This document shows, piece after piece, positions 51,150-59,839 of a stretch of 64,000 nt of DNA. How positions within the stretch are numbered: position 1 is the stretch's first letter; every line of letters starts with the position of its first letter. The stretch comes from Halomonas binhaiensis (GTDB taxonomy: Bacteria; Pseudomonadota; Gammaproteobacteria; Pseudomonadales; Halomonadaceae). A model generated the notes under the pieces. That model worked only from the letters and a program-made list of their open reading frames with translations. It had not been told where the DNA came from and made no database searches. Location: positions 496,001 to 560,000 of the forward strand of contig NZ_CP038437.2 of assembly GCF_008329985.2 (NCBI RefSeq), given 5' to 3'. A program made the translations under genes and the position numbers.

Positions 51150-51796
51150 TGATAGCGCCCCTGCGCTTCCTGCGGGGTATCACTTGCATCATTGGCGGGT
51201 TGTTCGCCGCTCCCCTGGCCAATGACGTCAGAGCAGGATACGGCACTCAACTCCAGCATCAGCCTGTCACCGTTGCGGAAGTCCAGGTGCAGCTGGTCGA
51301 TGCGGTCGGCGCCATTGAGCTGAATCTGCTCAAGGCGTTCGGATACTACGTCATCGGAGGGAGTAAGCGTCGTGTTCCACTGCTTGATACTGCCCTGGAG
51401 GTCGATGCTGAAATGCTGCTCGAGGCTGGCCCAGTTGCCCTGGAGCAGACCGGAAAGTACAGGCAGCATGGTCTTGAGCCCAGGCGGCAGGTCGGGGTTA
51501 TCTGGCGTCAGTACGACGCGATCGTTGACGGGGGCGAGTGTCTGCCAGATGAACCCTTGTGGCTGGCGTTGAAAGTAGCCCTGGCTGTCCACCTGGGTTC
51601 CCAGGTCCGCCAACCAGCGCTGCTGCTGAAACTCGACACATTCCGGGGCTTTTTCACTGAGCCGCTGGCTGAGTTCGGCAAGGTCGAGAGAGGCATTGGC
51701 CCCAGAGCCTGTACCGACATTGGGAGCTGTTTCGGTATCAGAAGCTGTCGCTGCAAGCGATACCGTCAGCAGCAGGGCGAGAAGTGAATAACGCAT
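51146..51796 (-). CDS. LolA-like outer-membrane carrier protein
   Basis: 216 residues. Signal peptide MRYSLLALLLTVSLAATA (cleavage near 18-19) then a LolA-like domain with LADLGTQVDSQGYFQRQPQGFIWQTLAP and LQGSIKQWNTTLTPSDDVV stretches (each partly conserved in LolA). Probably shuttles the hydrophobic aryl polyene lipid through the periplasm with the MMPL exporter. Start ATG 51796 shares a base with the thioesterase stop (TGATG); the longer frame is rejected. Confidence 0.82.
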   Translation of the reverse strand: MRYSLLALLLTVSLAATASDTETAPNVGTGSGANASLDLAELSQRLSEKAPECVEFQQQRWLADLGTQVDSQGYFQRQPQGFIWQTLAPVNDRVVLTPDNPDLPPGLKTMLPVLSGLLQGNWASLEQHFSIDLQGSIKQWNTTLTPSDDVVSERLEQIQLNGADRIDQLHLDFRNGDRLMLELSAVSCSDVIGQGSGEQPANDASDTPQEAQGRYQ

Positions 51797-52236
51797 CAAT
51801 GATTGGCCTCCTGCCAGGTGACAAGCCTGTCGATGAGCACTTGAGGAGAGGCAAGTTGCATCTCCCCCGTGGCCATTTCCACGGCAACCTGCACGGTCCA
51901 TGCCCGGGTCAGGCGGCGCCGGGTCGTTGCACAACGGATGGTGTAGTCGATCTTCATGCGGTGCTCCCATTCGCTGAGTCGGGCCTCGATGACAAGGTGT
52001 TGGCCGAAACGCGCCGGAGCGGCATAGCGTAGTCTCATATCGATGATCGGCCAGGCATAGCCTGATTCGCACATCTGCGGATAGTTGTAGTTGATGGTAT
52101 CCAGCAGCTTGCAGCGGGCGATTTCCAGGTAGCGGACATAATGGCCATGCCAGGCGACCTGCATCATGTCGACGTCGTGAAAGGGGATCTCGATGTCGGC
52201 TTCAATCTGTGGCAGGGGGCGATCATCCGGCGTCAT
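51796..52236 (-). CDS. Acyl-CoA/ACP thioesterase, 4-hydroxybenzoyl-CoA thioesterase family
   Basis: 146-residue hotdog protein. The catalytic pattern IPFHDVDMMQVAWHGHYVRYLEIAR (about 17-41; catalytic Asp in DVDMMQV) is that of YbgC/4HB-CoA thioesterases. It may release the chain or edit misloaded ACPs. Overlaps the ammonia-lyase 3' end by 14 bases. Confidence 0.88.
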   Translation of the reverse strand: MTPDDRPLPQIEADIEIPFHDVDMMQVAWHGHYVRYLEIARCKLLDTINYNYPQMCESGYAWPIIDMRLRYAAPARFGQHLVIEARLSEWEHRMKIDYTIRCATTRRRLTRAWTVQVAVEMATGEMQLASPQVLIDRLVTWQEANH

Positions 52237-53866
52237 ACAGGCTCCAATGGCGCTTGCGAATCAGTGAACACAGCAGAGTGAGATCCTGGTCCAGGGCGCG
52301 GTCTTCAAGTACAGGGTCAATATTCTGGCGAATGGCATCGATGAAGTCGCCGAGGGCCTGGGGCACGGCCTCGCCGTTCTCTTCGACACTGCCTTCGACA
52401 TTCTCTGCAGTACTTCCTTCGGCACTCCTTGTCGCACTCGCGGCGACGCTGTCCGTATGCGAAGCGTTCAACTGGCTGCGGAGCTCTACGCCCTGGCAGG
52501 CGGCATGCAAGGTCGCTGCGGCGACTTGCTCGACCAGTGTCAGTACGCGCAGAGCATCGCGAGCAGCGATGGTGCCCATGCTGACCTTGTCCTGATTGTG
52601 GCACTCGGTGGAGCGGGAAAACACACTGGCAGGCATGGTCAGCTTCAGCGCTTCGGCGGTCCATGCCGAGGCGCCGATCTGAACGGCCTTGTAGCCATGG
52701 TTGAGAGGGAGTCGCTCAGGACTGGCACCGCTCAGGTTGCTTGGCAAGCCATGGTTGTAGCGAGTATCGACCAAGAGAGCCAACTGGCGGTCGAGCAGGT
52801 CAGCAAGATTGGCCGCTGCTTGCTTCAGACTGTCCATGACGAAGGCCACGTGGCCGCCATAGAAGTGTCCGCCGTGCATCACCTTGCCGACATCGGGATC
52901 AATCAGTGGATTGTCGTTGGCGCTGTTGAGTTCATTGGTAAGGAACTGGCGCCACCAGGGCAGAGCATCTTCCACGACCCCGATGACATGCGGAGCGCAG
53001 CGCGTCGAATAACGATCCTGCAGACGCGATGAGTTGCGAGGGGTACTGGGAGCATGCAAGTCCTGGCGCAGCCGCTCGGCGACACACTGCTGACCCGGAT
53101 GAGGTTTGGCGGCAAACAGGTCGGTATCGAAGTGGTAAGGGTTGCCATTCAGTGCCTGGACCGAAAGTGCGGTGATACGCGTGCTCAGAAGGGTCAGATA
53201 GGAACAGCGGGAAAAGGCCAGGATGCCCAGAGCGGTCATCACTGCAGTGCCATTCATCAATGCCAGCCCTTCCTTGGGCTTGAGCCGATAGGGCGTCATG
53301 TGTCGCTCGGCCAGCGCTTCGGCGGCAGGGCGGCGAACACCGCGATCGAAGACATCGCGTTCACCACATAGCACGGCGGCCAGATAGGACAAGGGCGTCA
53401 GGTCGCCACTGGCACCCACGGAGCCCTCTTCGGGAATGACTGGCAGCACGTCTTCCTGCAGTAGCCACACCAGGCGCTCGAGCAGCTCCATGCTGATCCC
53501 TGAAACGCCCTGGCACAGAGAAACCAGGCGCACCAGAATCACTGCCCGTGCGGCCTCTGCTGCAAGTACCTGGCCCTGGCCACAGCCATGAAAGGTATAG
53601 AGATGACGCGGCAGACTATCGATATCGTCCATGCTCACCGGGCGCGTGCAGGCATCGCCATAGCCAGTGGTGACGCCATAGACCACACCGTCTTCTTCCA
53701 GCAGACGCTCAAGGAATACCTGGCCGCGAGTAATGCGTTCGCAGAATTCCGGTGCTGTCGAGAGCGCTACTTTGCGACGTCCCTCGGCCACGGACAGGAT
53801 ATCTTCGAGAGATACTGTCGAGCCGTCGAGGACAAGAGGAGAAGTGCTGGCAGATGGTTGAGTCAT
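52223..53866 (-). CDS. Aromatic amino-acid ammonia-lyase (HAL/PAL/TAL family) of the aryl polyene cluster
   Basis: 547 residues. The MIO prosthetic group forms from A152-S153-G154 in EEGSVGASGDLTPLSY; Y63 (YGVTTGYG) and Tyr/Arg residues of the active site (RYNHGLPSNLSG, FSRSTECHNQDKVS) are present. Histidine, phenylalanine and tyrosine lyases share this scaffold. Near the substrate selector the sequence is RHLYTFHGCG, with His93, unlike the LVLSHAAG of true HutH as I recall it. No hutU/I/G genes are near, while aryl-ACP ligase genes are, so a (hydroxy)cinnamate-forming role is favoured. Start ATG 53866 overlaps the acyltransferase by ATGA. Residues ~495-520 are a Ser/Ala/Glu-rich insert. Confidence 0.85.
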   Translation of the reverse strand: MTQPSASTSPLVLDGSTVSLEDILSVAEGRRKVALSTAPEFCERITRGQVFLERLLEEDGVVYGVTTGYGDACTRPVSMDDIDSLPRHLYTFHGCGQGQVLAAEAARAVILVRLVSLCQGVSGISMELLERLVWLLQEDVLPVIPEEGSVGASGDLTPLSYLAAVLCGERDVFDRGVRRPAAEALAERHMTPYRLKPKEGLALMNGTAVMTALGILAFSRCSYLTLLSTRITALSVQALNGNPYHFDTDLFAAKPHPGQQCVAERLRQDLHAPSTPRNSSRLQDRYSTRCAPHVIGVVEDALPWWRQFLTNELNSANDNPLIDPDVGKVMHGGHFYGGHVAFVMDSLKQAAANLADLLDRQLALLVDTRYNHGLPSNLSGASPERLPLNHGYKAVQIGASAWTAEALKLTMPASVFSRSTECHNQDKVSMGTIAARDALRVLTLVEQVAAATLHAACQGVELRSQLNASHTDSVAASATRSAEGSTAENVEGSVEENGEAVPQALGDFIDAIRQNIDPVLEDRALDQDLTLLCSLIRKRHWSLYDAG

Positions 53867-54801
53867 GGCGGAGATATCTCGGGAGGTTGCCAGAACGGAA
53901 AGAAGTTGAACCACTGTAATGGGTGCCGGCGGACGTGACTCTCGAGTTGCGCCACATAGCGGAACATGGCGTCGTCGAGCCAAGCCTGGCGGTGCTTGCG
54001 CGGCAAGGATGACGTGTCATCGAAAGGCTCGAAGTCGACTCGGTAGGCATCACCATCGCGCACGCAGGCCAGCAGGTAGACAGGGCAGCGCAGCAAAGCG
54101 GCCAGCAGGAATGGACCTTCCGGGAATGCTGCAGGAGCGTTGAGAAAGTCCAGCCAGCGATAGCGTCCTAGTCCAGGAGGGACCCGGTCGGCAGCGACGA
54201 CGACAAAGCCGCCTGCGCGGATCTTGGCGTCCAGCAATTGAGCGGTGGCGGGAGTGATGTCGTTGACCTCGATGATGCTGGGACCTCGACGCCCCGTTGC
54301 ACGGCCCAGTAGCTCATTGAACTTGCGAGCATTGCGACTGTGCATGATGACACTGACATCGACGCTCGAATCCTGTTCATTCAGAGCGTTGACTACGTCG
54401 AGGTTGCCATGATGAGCAACCAGTACCAGGCCGCCCGGTCCCCGATGTTCTCCCTTGGCGAGAGCTTCGGAGAAATGGCGTACGCCGTCACCCTGAAGTT
54501 CATCGGCCGGAAAGGCACCACTCCAGGCGCCGACCTTGTCCATCAGGCAGCGGCCAAAACTGAGGAAATGGCTGAAACTGCGCTGGTGCCAGGCCAGGGG
54601 GCTTTGGGACAGGCTGGGGTCGAGGCGTGCCAGGTAATCGCGAGAGGCATGGCGGGCAACGGCATGAGTGGTGTAATACCACAGGATCACTGGCCACAGG
54701 ACAAGCTTGAAAGGCCACTCTCCCAGTCGCCGCAAGTGCACCATGAGCAGCATCCCGGTCAGGGTGCCGCGCTCACCGACACGCGCCCATGAAGACTTCA
54801 T
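53863..54801 (-). CDS. LpxL/HtrB-like lipid acyltransferase
   Basis: 312 residues. N-terminal hydrophobic segment (about 20-40), the catalytic His in VLVAHHGNLDVVNAL (HxxxxD variant HHGNLD), RVPPGLGRYRWLDFLNAPAAFPEGPFLLAALL in the second half. Similar to lauroyl/myristoyl acyltransferases of lipid A synthesis; in aryl polyene clusters it is thought to build the lipid anchor. Start ATG 54801 by ATGA overlap with the glycosyltransferase gene. Confidence 0.85.
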   Translation of the reverse strand: MKSSWARVGERGTLTGMLLMVHLRRLGEWPFKLVLWPVILWYYTTHAVARHASRDYLARLDPSLSQSPLAWHQRSFSHFLSFGRCLMDKVGAWSGAFPADELQGDGVRHFSEALAKGEHRGPGGLVLVAHHGNLDVVNALNEQDSSVDVSVIMHSRNARKFNELLGRATGRRGPSIIEVNDITPATAQLLDAKIRAGGFVVVAADRVPPGLGRYRWLDFLNAPAAFPEGPFLLAALLRCPVYLLACVRDGDAYRVDFEPFDDTSSLPRKHRQAWLDDAMFRYVAQLESHVRRHPLQWFNFFPFWQPPEISPP

Positions 54802-55568
54802 GATGCTACCCAATGTCGTTTCAGCAGACGAGGGAGGCGCGGCAGCATGGCGAAGAACAGGCGTGCGTGCATGCGGCTGATCTGCAGGTTGTCGCGCCAT
54901 ACATCAAAGTGGCTGATGCCGTCTTCTGGATAATGCACTCTCACCGGCAAGTTCTCTATGTCGCCTCCGCTCCAGTACCAGCGCACCAGGACTTCGGTAT
55001 CGAATGTCATGCGCTCTCCACAGGGATGCTGCTCCAGCAAGGCATTGGCCTGTACTACCGGATAGAGCCGGACGCCACACATAGTGTCGCGAATATGGCA
55101 GGACAGTGTATTGATCCAGACCCAGACATGGGTAGCGTAGCGCCCATAGTGGCGGGCTTTGGGCACGCTCTCGTCATAGCAGGCGTAACCTGCCAAAAGG
55201 GTTTGCGGTGAGTGGGCCATGCTTTCGATAAAGGCAGGCAGGTCGTCAGCATGATGCTGGCCATCGGCATCGACCTGGAGAGCGTGGGTATATCCTAGCC
55301 GCTGCGCCTCTGCCAGGCCCGAACGCACGGCGGCTCCCTTGCCCCGATTGCTGGCATGACGCACGAGGTGATGTCCTTGTGCAGCAAGGCGTTCCAGTTC
55401 ATGACGACAAGGCGCGCTGCAGCCATCGTCGACCAGAATCACCGGCAGGTCCATGGCGCTCAGGCGATCGCACACCGTGGCGATGGTCTCGGGGTGATCG
55501 TAGACCGGTACCAGGGCGCAAGGATGCAGCTCAGTCATGGGGAGCTCAGTCATGGGTGGCTCAGTCAT
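54798..55568 (-). CDS. Family 2 glycosyltransferase (DPM1-like)
   Basis: About 256 residues. GT-A fold: CALVPVYDHPETIATV, VILVDDGCSA, ASNRGKGAAVRSGLAEA and the DXD-type ALQVDADGQH near 105-114. The family includes polyprenyl-phosphate sugar transferases; here it may attach a sugar to the pigment lipid. The N-terminus starts with MTEPP/MTELP/MTELH pentads from a 15-bp triplicate, so four ATG codons are possible; 55568 is preferred (AGGA 8 bases upstream). Confidence 0.85.
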   Translation of the reverse strand: MTEPPMTELPMTELHPCALVPVYDHPETIATVCDRLSAMDLPVILVDDGCSAPCRHELERLAAQGHHLVRHASNRGKGAAVRSGLAEAQRLGYTHALQVDADGQHHADDLPAFIESMAHSPQTLLAGYACYDESVPKARHYGRYATHVWVWINTLSCHIRDTMCGVRLYPVVQANALLEQHPCGERMTFDTEVLVRWYWSGGDIENLPVRVHYPEDGISHFDVWRDNLQISRMHARLFFAMLPRLPRLLKRHWVAS

Positions 55569-55574
55569 GAGGGG
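55530..55574 (-). repeat. 15-bp tandem triplicate at the glycosyltransferase start
   Basis: Plus-strand units begin CTCAGTCATGGGGAG, CTCAGTCATGGGTGG and CTCAGTCATGAGGGG. Each unit carries an in-frame start codon, so copy number could alter where translation begins. Confidence 0.9.
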
Positions 55575-57273
55575 CATCCTGAGTGAACACCACTCGTCCC
55601 GATGCATGACGTCCGTGGTGAGAGTCATAATGGAAGGCAATGCCATCGTCACGCCGTTCCAGATGCAGACTGAAGCGCAGACCAGGACGCAGTATCTTCT
55701 GGAATTTCACCCGCTCGATCGCGCAGAAAGTCCCGATATCGCCGAAATGTTCCGTGGCCAGCTCAATGGCCCACTGAACCAGCACGACACCGGGGACGAG
55801 AGGAAGGCGCGGGAAGTGGCCTGCGAGATAGCGCAGGCGACTGGGAACTTCTAGATGGATCACGACGATGCCTGCGCTGCCTGATACTTCCCCAAGCCAG
55901 CGAGGCTGACGGTCGTCGTCGAGATCGGCAAAGCAGCGTGAGAGCAAGGCGTTGTCGTGCTTGCCCTGGGAATTGACAGGCAGCACCTCGACAAAGCGCC
56001 AGTAGCGGGGAATCGCCACGTTATCCAGTTCATCGTCAAGGATATTGCGCAGACGCTCGACGAGGCCGCGTCGCATCTCATGATCACGAGGGATCGACTC
56101 AGGCTCCATGGCGACGACGATAGCGAGACGGCCATCGCGCTCGGCAAGGGGCAGGCAGCGTGCTGTGCGAATGCCTTCCTGCAGGCTGAGGCAATTTTCG
56201 ATCTGGGTCAGGGATATACGCTTCCCTCCCACCTTGGCCACGCGATCGGCTCGTCCCAGCAAGTGAAAGCCATCGTCCAGGGGAGCGGCCCGATCACTCT
56301 GTAGCCACCAATGTTCAGGGTGTTCCAGAAAGGTGGAGCGGACTTGCAGCTTTCCCTGCTCAATTCTCCAGTCGACACAGGGAAAGGCTGTCCAGCATGC
56401 CGACTGTTGCTGGCGACGCCAGGCAACACCGCCGGTCTCGGTACTGCCATAGATTTCGATGACGGGGGCCTGCAGTAGCTGTTCACTGCGTAAGGCATCT
56501 GCCTCGCTCAGTGGCGCGCCCGAGGAAAACACACGTCGGATAATGGCGGGCCAGTGCAGATGCTCGGGGAGGCGTGATAGCTGTGCCGGCGATGATACCA
56601 CTACGGCTGCCAGCCGGGCCTTCTGAGCATCCATGAGCCTTTCTGCCAGCGTTTCGGGGTAACGACTGTCTCTCGCGCTGAATGGCACACCATGGCATAG
56701 CGGATGGAGAATACCGGCAAGCAGGCCATAGATGTGCTGATGGCTGACCTGAGAGACTACCGCACAGCCCTCGAGAGGCCATAGCTTGGCATGCTGGTCG
56801 AGTTCGTCCTCCAACTGCTGGAAACGCTTCGGCTGCATGACTGGCTCGCCCGTGGAGCCAGAGGTATACAGGACCACGGCCTCACGCTGGGCTTGCAGCG
56901 GAAGAGGCGCCGGTGTTGCGTGTTGTTGCCTGGTGGCGTCCTGGGAAAGTGGTGCCTGTACGGAAGCCAGGGCTGGGTATGGCGGGATGATACCGTCAAC
57001 CATATTCCCCAGGCGGCGCAGGGTCGCGGGCTTGTTGTCGCCTGGCAATACCGCGCTGCGTCCGCTTTCCCACAATGCCAGCAGGGCCGCAGTAAATTCC
57101 ATGGGATCTGTTTGAAACAGTAGCCAACGTCCCCCGGCCTGGGATGACAGCCAGCTACGCCATGCGGCGATCCGGGGGGCTAGAGTTTGTGCCGAGCACC
57201 AGTCTGTCGGCTGTGAGTTGGACTCACCCACAGCACGCTGCCAAGGCGACCCGGTGAGAGCAAGGTAATTCAC
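55561..57273 (-). CDS. apeH: Aryl-ACP ligase fused to an ApeI-like dehydratase domain
   Basis: 570 residues. Part 1 (about 1-450) is an AMP-forming ligase: P-loop YTSGSTGEP, YGSTETGG, GRADRVAKVGGKR and the catalytic Lys in VNSQGKHD. It should activate the aryl starter (cinnamate or benzoate type) and load it on an ACP, as ApeH does. Part 2 (about 465-570) has YLAGHFPRLPLVPGVVLVQWA and ERVKFQKILRPG, a FabZ-like hotdog domain equivalent to stand-alone ApeI. The fusion saves a separate apeI gene. ATGA overlap with the membrane protein gene. Confidence 0.87.
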   Translation of the reverse strand: MNYLALTGSPWQRAVGESNSQPTDWCSAQTLAPRIAAWRSWLSSQAGGRWLLFQTDPMEFTAALLALWESGRSAVLPGDNKPATLRRLGNMVDGIIPPYPALASVQAPLSQDATRQQHATPAPLPLQAQREAVVLYTSGSTGEPVMQPKRFQQLEDELDQHAKLWPLEGCAVVSQVSHQHIYGLLAGILHPLCHGVPFSARDSRYPETLAERLMDAQKARLAAVVVSSPAQLSRLPEHLHWPAIIRRVFSSGAPLSEADALRSEQLLQAPVIEIYGSTETGGVAWRRQQQSACWTAFPCVDWRIEQGKLQVRSTFLEHPEHWWLQSDRAAPLDDGFHLLGRADRVAKVGGKRISLTQIENCLSLQEGIRTARCLPLAERDGRLAIVVAMEPESIPRDHEMRRGLVERLRNILDDELDNVAIPRYWRFVEVLPVNSQGKHDNALLSRCFADLDDDRQPRWLGEVSGSAGIVVIHLEVPSRLRYLAGHFPRLPLVPGVVLVQWAIELATEHFGDIGTFCAIERVKFQKILRPGLRFSLHLERRDDGIAFHYDSHHGRHASGRVVFTQDAPHD

Positions 57274-57812
57274 TGGGTTCTACTCCGTAGTCGGCGGCGG
57301 CAACACCACTCGATGACAAACATCAGGGCCATCAGTACGTAGCTGATGGCGCCATTGTACAGGGTCCAGACGGCCAGGCTGGCATAGTAGGCAGTCCAGG
57401 CCGCTATGGCTCCGTTGACAAGAAAGAACACGCACCAGGCCTGGGTTACTTTACGGGTGTAGCGCACTCCCGACGGTGGCAGGTCAGGCTCCTTCAAGCG
57501 TGCGATGCGCTCGATGATAGGGGGGCCTTGCCACAGGCTGAAGGAGAAGGTTGCCAACATGATGGCATTGACGGCGACAGGATACCCGCGCAACCCCCAT
57601 TCTGCCTTTCCTGCCAGGCCAATGGTGATGAGGGCCATGGCGGCCAACACAGCCAGACCTCGGGCCTGAGGCAGGCGCCAGGCGATAAGTGCGCTACCCA
57701 CGGCCAACAAGGGCCAGGGGCCCAGGCTATCCTCAAGCCACCACACCGCGAATGGCCAGGCAGCGGCAAGCAAGGCAGTTGCTGTCGTGACCAGGAAAGT
57801 GGTGGGGCGCAT
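57270..57812 (-). CDS. COG4648-type inner-membrane protein of the aryl polyene cluster
   Basis: 180 residues with five or six hydrophobic helices. PPIIERIARLKEPDLPPSGVRYTRKVTQAWCVFFLVNG (in part) near 100-135 is typical of this small family, found almost only next to ACP and ligase genes of aryl polyene loci (ApeG by order). Function unknown. Start ATG 57812 chosen for AAGGA 6 bases upstream and family length. Confidence 0.82.
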   Translation of the reverse strand: MRPTTFLVTTATALLAAAWPFAVWWLEDSLGPWPLLAVGSALIAWRLPQARGLAVLAAMALITIGLAGKAEWGLRGYPVAVNAIMLATFSFSLWQGPPIIERIARLKEPDLPPSGVRYTRKVTQAWCVFFLVNGAIAAWTAYYASLAVWTLYNGAISYVLMALMFVIEWCCRRRLRSRTQ

Positions 57813-57867
57813 GGAAGGTCCTTCTGTGCCGGCACAATGGATAGCATCCATTCGATAGATTATCGGT

Positions 57868-58155
57868 TCAGGCGCCTGGATCGCGAACCAGAGCTTCAAC
57901 GGCATTGACCACATCATCGATCGTTCGAACTGACTTGAATGCCTCAGGGTTGATACGCCGACCGGTGAACTGCTTGAGTTCCACGACCAGGTCGACGGCA
58001 TCGATGCTATCGATATCCAGGTCCTCGTAAAGACGGGCCTCTGGGCGCACTTCTTCGGCAGGCAGCTCGAACAGTTCGATCAGGGTCTTCTGAATATGTG
58101 TCAGGATCTGGTCGCGATCGGGTTGCTGCAGAATGGTACGGGAATCAGACGTCAC
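57868..58155 (-). CDS. apeF: Acyl carrier protein (ApeF-like)
   Basis: 95 residues, helical ACP. Phosphopantetheine site Ser50 in DLDIDSIDAVDL. The second of two ACPs in the cluster, overlapping the first by 11 bases. In aryl polyene synthesis the two ACPs divide starter loading and chain extension. Assignment of E versus F is by gene order. Confidence 0.88.
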   Translation of the reverse strand: MTSDSRTILQQPDRDQILTHIQKTLIELFELPAEEVRPEARLYEDLDIDSIDAVDLVVELKQFTGRRINPEAFKSVRTIDDVVNAVEALVRDPGA

Positions 58156-58417
58156 GATGTGCCTCCACCAGCGCCCGCAGCGCTGCCAGGCTTTCGAAAT
58201 GGCGACGAGTGTCTTCTGCCTCGGCGTCGAGTTTCACGCCATAGCGCTTTTGCAACGCCAGGCCCAGCTCCAACGCATCGATGGAGTCAAGACCGAGCCC
58301 TTCGCCGAACAACGGTGCATCTTCGTCGATATCGTCGGGAGTGATATCTTCGAGTTCAAGGGTGTCGATGATCATGCGCTTCAGATCAAGCGACAGCTGT
58401 TGTGTTTCGCTCATCAT
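58145..58417 (-). CDS. apeE: Acyl carrier protein (ApeE-like)
   Basis: 90 residues with the acceptor Ser45 in GLGLDSIDALEL and acidic helices. First ACP of the cluster, overlapping the acyltransferase gene by 32 bases. Two adjacent ATGs are possible starts. Confidence 0.88.
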   Translation of the reverse strand: MMSETQQLSLDLKRMIIDTLELEDITPDDIDEDAPLFGEGLGLDSIDALELGLALQKRYGVKLDAEAEDTRRHFESLAALRALVEAHRDV

Positions 58418-59180
58418 GGAAGAGTTCCAGTTCCCTATTGAAAAATTCGGCCAGCTCTTGAGTCAGGCGTCTGGCTTGTAACGGAGTGGGTGCTGCCGAT
58501 GGCGGCTCTATCGGTAGTTCGTCCAGAACTCGTAGGCGGATATGTACCTTGGTTGCAGGTATGTGGTACCAGGGAACGTCTTTAGTCAGTGTAGTTGGTG
58601 TGCACTGGATCAATACCGGGACGATGGGAGCCCCGGTACGCAGGGCAATATTGGCGCCACCCCGTCGGAACTTGAGTGGACGCCCCGGGGTGGTTCGGGT
58701 TCCTTCCGGGAACAGAATCAGAGTATTGCCTGCGGCAAGACTGTTGTGTGCAGCCGCCAGCAGGTCTTCGGGATCTCGATTGGTGATAAAGCCAGCAGCC
58801 CGAATGGGACCCCGAGTGAAGAGGTTGTCAGCGAGACGCCCCTTGACGATGCAGTCGGCATTAGGCGTGTGGGCCAGCAGAAAGATCACGTCGATCAGTG
58901 ATGGATGATTGGCCAGTACCAGCCGGCCAGGCCTGGCCAGGCTCTGTCGGCCTTCCAGACAATAGTCCAGCACGCCGAGCCCTTGCATCAGCCCGATGAA
59001 GCAGCGAAATGCCTTCTGGATGAGCTGTCTGACTAACCGTTGGCGCCGTTGTTGATTGCGTATGCACACCGCAAGCGCTGGCGTGATGATCAACCCGATC
59101 ACCAGCCCGCCCAGACCAAAGGTGGCGAAGGAGATGGCTGTCCCCATACAGCGCCAGACGCGGCTCCATAACCCTCTCAT
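58386..59180 (-). CDS. 1-acyl-sn-glycerol-3-phosphate acyltransferase-like (PlsC family)
   Basis: 264 residues. N-terminal membrane helix (about 13-38), HX4D motif NHPSLID near 93-99, FPEGTRTTPG near 158-167 and the IVPVLIQ segment. Probably acylates a glycerol or similar anchor for the pigment (ApeD by order). Start ATG 59180 chosen for the ATGA overlap with the upstream gene; a longer reading reaches 59234. Confidence 0.87.
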   Translation of the reverse strand: MRGLWSRVWRCMGTAISFATFGLGGLVIGLIITPALAVCIRNQQRRQRLVRQLIQKAFRCFIGLMQGLGVLDYCLEGRQSLARPGRLVLANHPSLIDVIFLLAHTPNADCIVKGRLADNLFTRGPIRAAGFITNRDPEDLLAAAHNSLAAGNTLILFPEGTRTTPGRPLKFRRGGANIALRTGAPIVPVLIQCTPTTLTKDVPWYHIPATKVHIRLRVLDELPIEPPSAAPTPLQARRLTQELAEFFNRELELFHDERNTTAVA

Positions 59181-59839
59181 GCAAGTGTCCACCCATGGCG
59201 GCCAATAGGTGTCTTTCCTGACCCGCATAGCCACTCAATGATATCTATCGGGGTGGGACGTGGAAGTGAATTGCCGGAGGCGCCGGCAACAAGCTTGTGG
59301 CCTTCGTTCAAGCTCAAGCGCATACCTATGGCGCAAGCCTTGCCGGGGTGCTCGGTATGGCCTTGGTATTCCTTGGGAATATCGCCTTCGGTAAATGCAA
59401 TGACCACCGCAGGATAGCCTTCGGCAAGGTAGCCACGCGCCTCGCTCAACAGGGCATCGAATTCGTTGCCGCACGCACTCAGTGCTTGAAGAGGGCGTTG
59501 ATGCTGCTGGGAAATGGAATGAATCCCCAGGGTGGCGTTATGAACCGAAAGTGAAAAGCGTGTCGGAGACAGCGCTTCACCGGCAATGAGGTCATGCAGC
59601 ATGGCCAGGGTCCGAGTGGCGTCACCATGCCGTGAAGCATGCAGCAACGGCAGTTCCGCCCCGCTGTCCAGGCTGGCAAGAATGTCACAGGTGGCCCGCC
59701 CGGCGTCATCGAGACGTCGGCGTAACATGGCAGGCAAGCTCTTGCCTGGACCATCGCTTGGCAACAGCTGAGGGGTGTCAGGACGATCCTCTCCGTGCTT
59801 TTGCCAGCCGCACCATTGACTGAGGCAGAGTTCATCCAT
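59177..59839 (-). CDS. apeC: Beta-ketoacyl synthase-like chain length factor (ApeC-like)
   Basis: 220 residues, a truncated ketosynthase-like protein (N-terminal ketosynthase family, PF13723 type). Segments TRTLAMLHDLIAGEALSPTRFSLSVHNATLG and QALSACGNEFDALL are characteristic. It lacks the His/His/Lys C-terminal half, so cannot be a full synthase; homologues pair with ApeO as chain length factor. It keeps a Cys (C123) in the SAC position. First gene of the operon; no Shine-Dalgarno of note. No O-methyltransferase gene precedes it. Confidence 0.85.
   Translation of the reverse strand: MDELCLSQWCGWQKHGEDRPDTPQLLPSDGPGKSLPAMLRRRLDDAGRATCDILASLDSGAELPLLHASRHGDATRTLAMLHDLIAGEALSPTRFSLSVHNATLGIHSISQQHQRPLQALSACGNEFDALLSEARGYLAEGYPAVVIAFTEGDIPKEYQGHTEHPGKACAIGMRLSLNEGHKLVAGASGNSLPRPTPIDIIEWLCGSGKTPIGRHGWTLA

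Noticed and set aside
52223-53866. Ammonia-lyase as histidine-utilisation HutH
   Set aside because: No other hut genes nearby, start/stop overlaps with pigment genes on both sides, and the selector loop differs from HutH.
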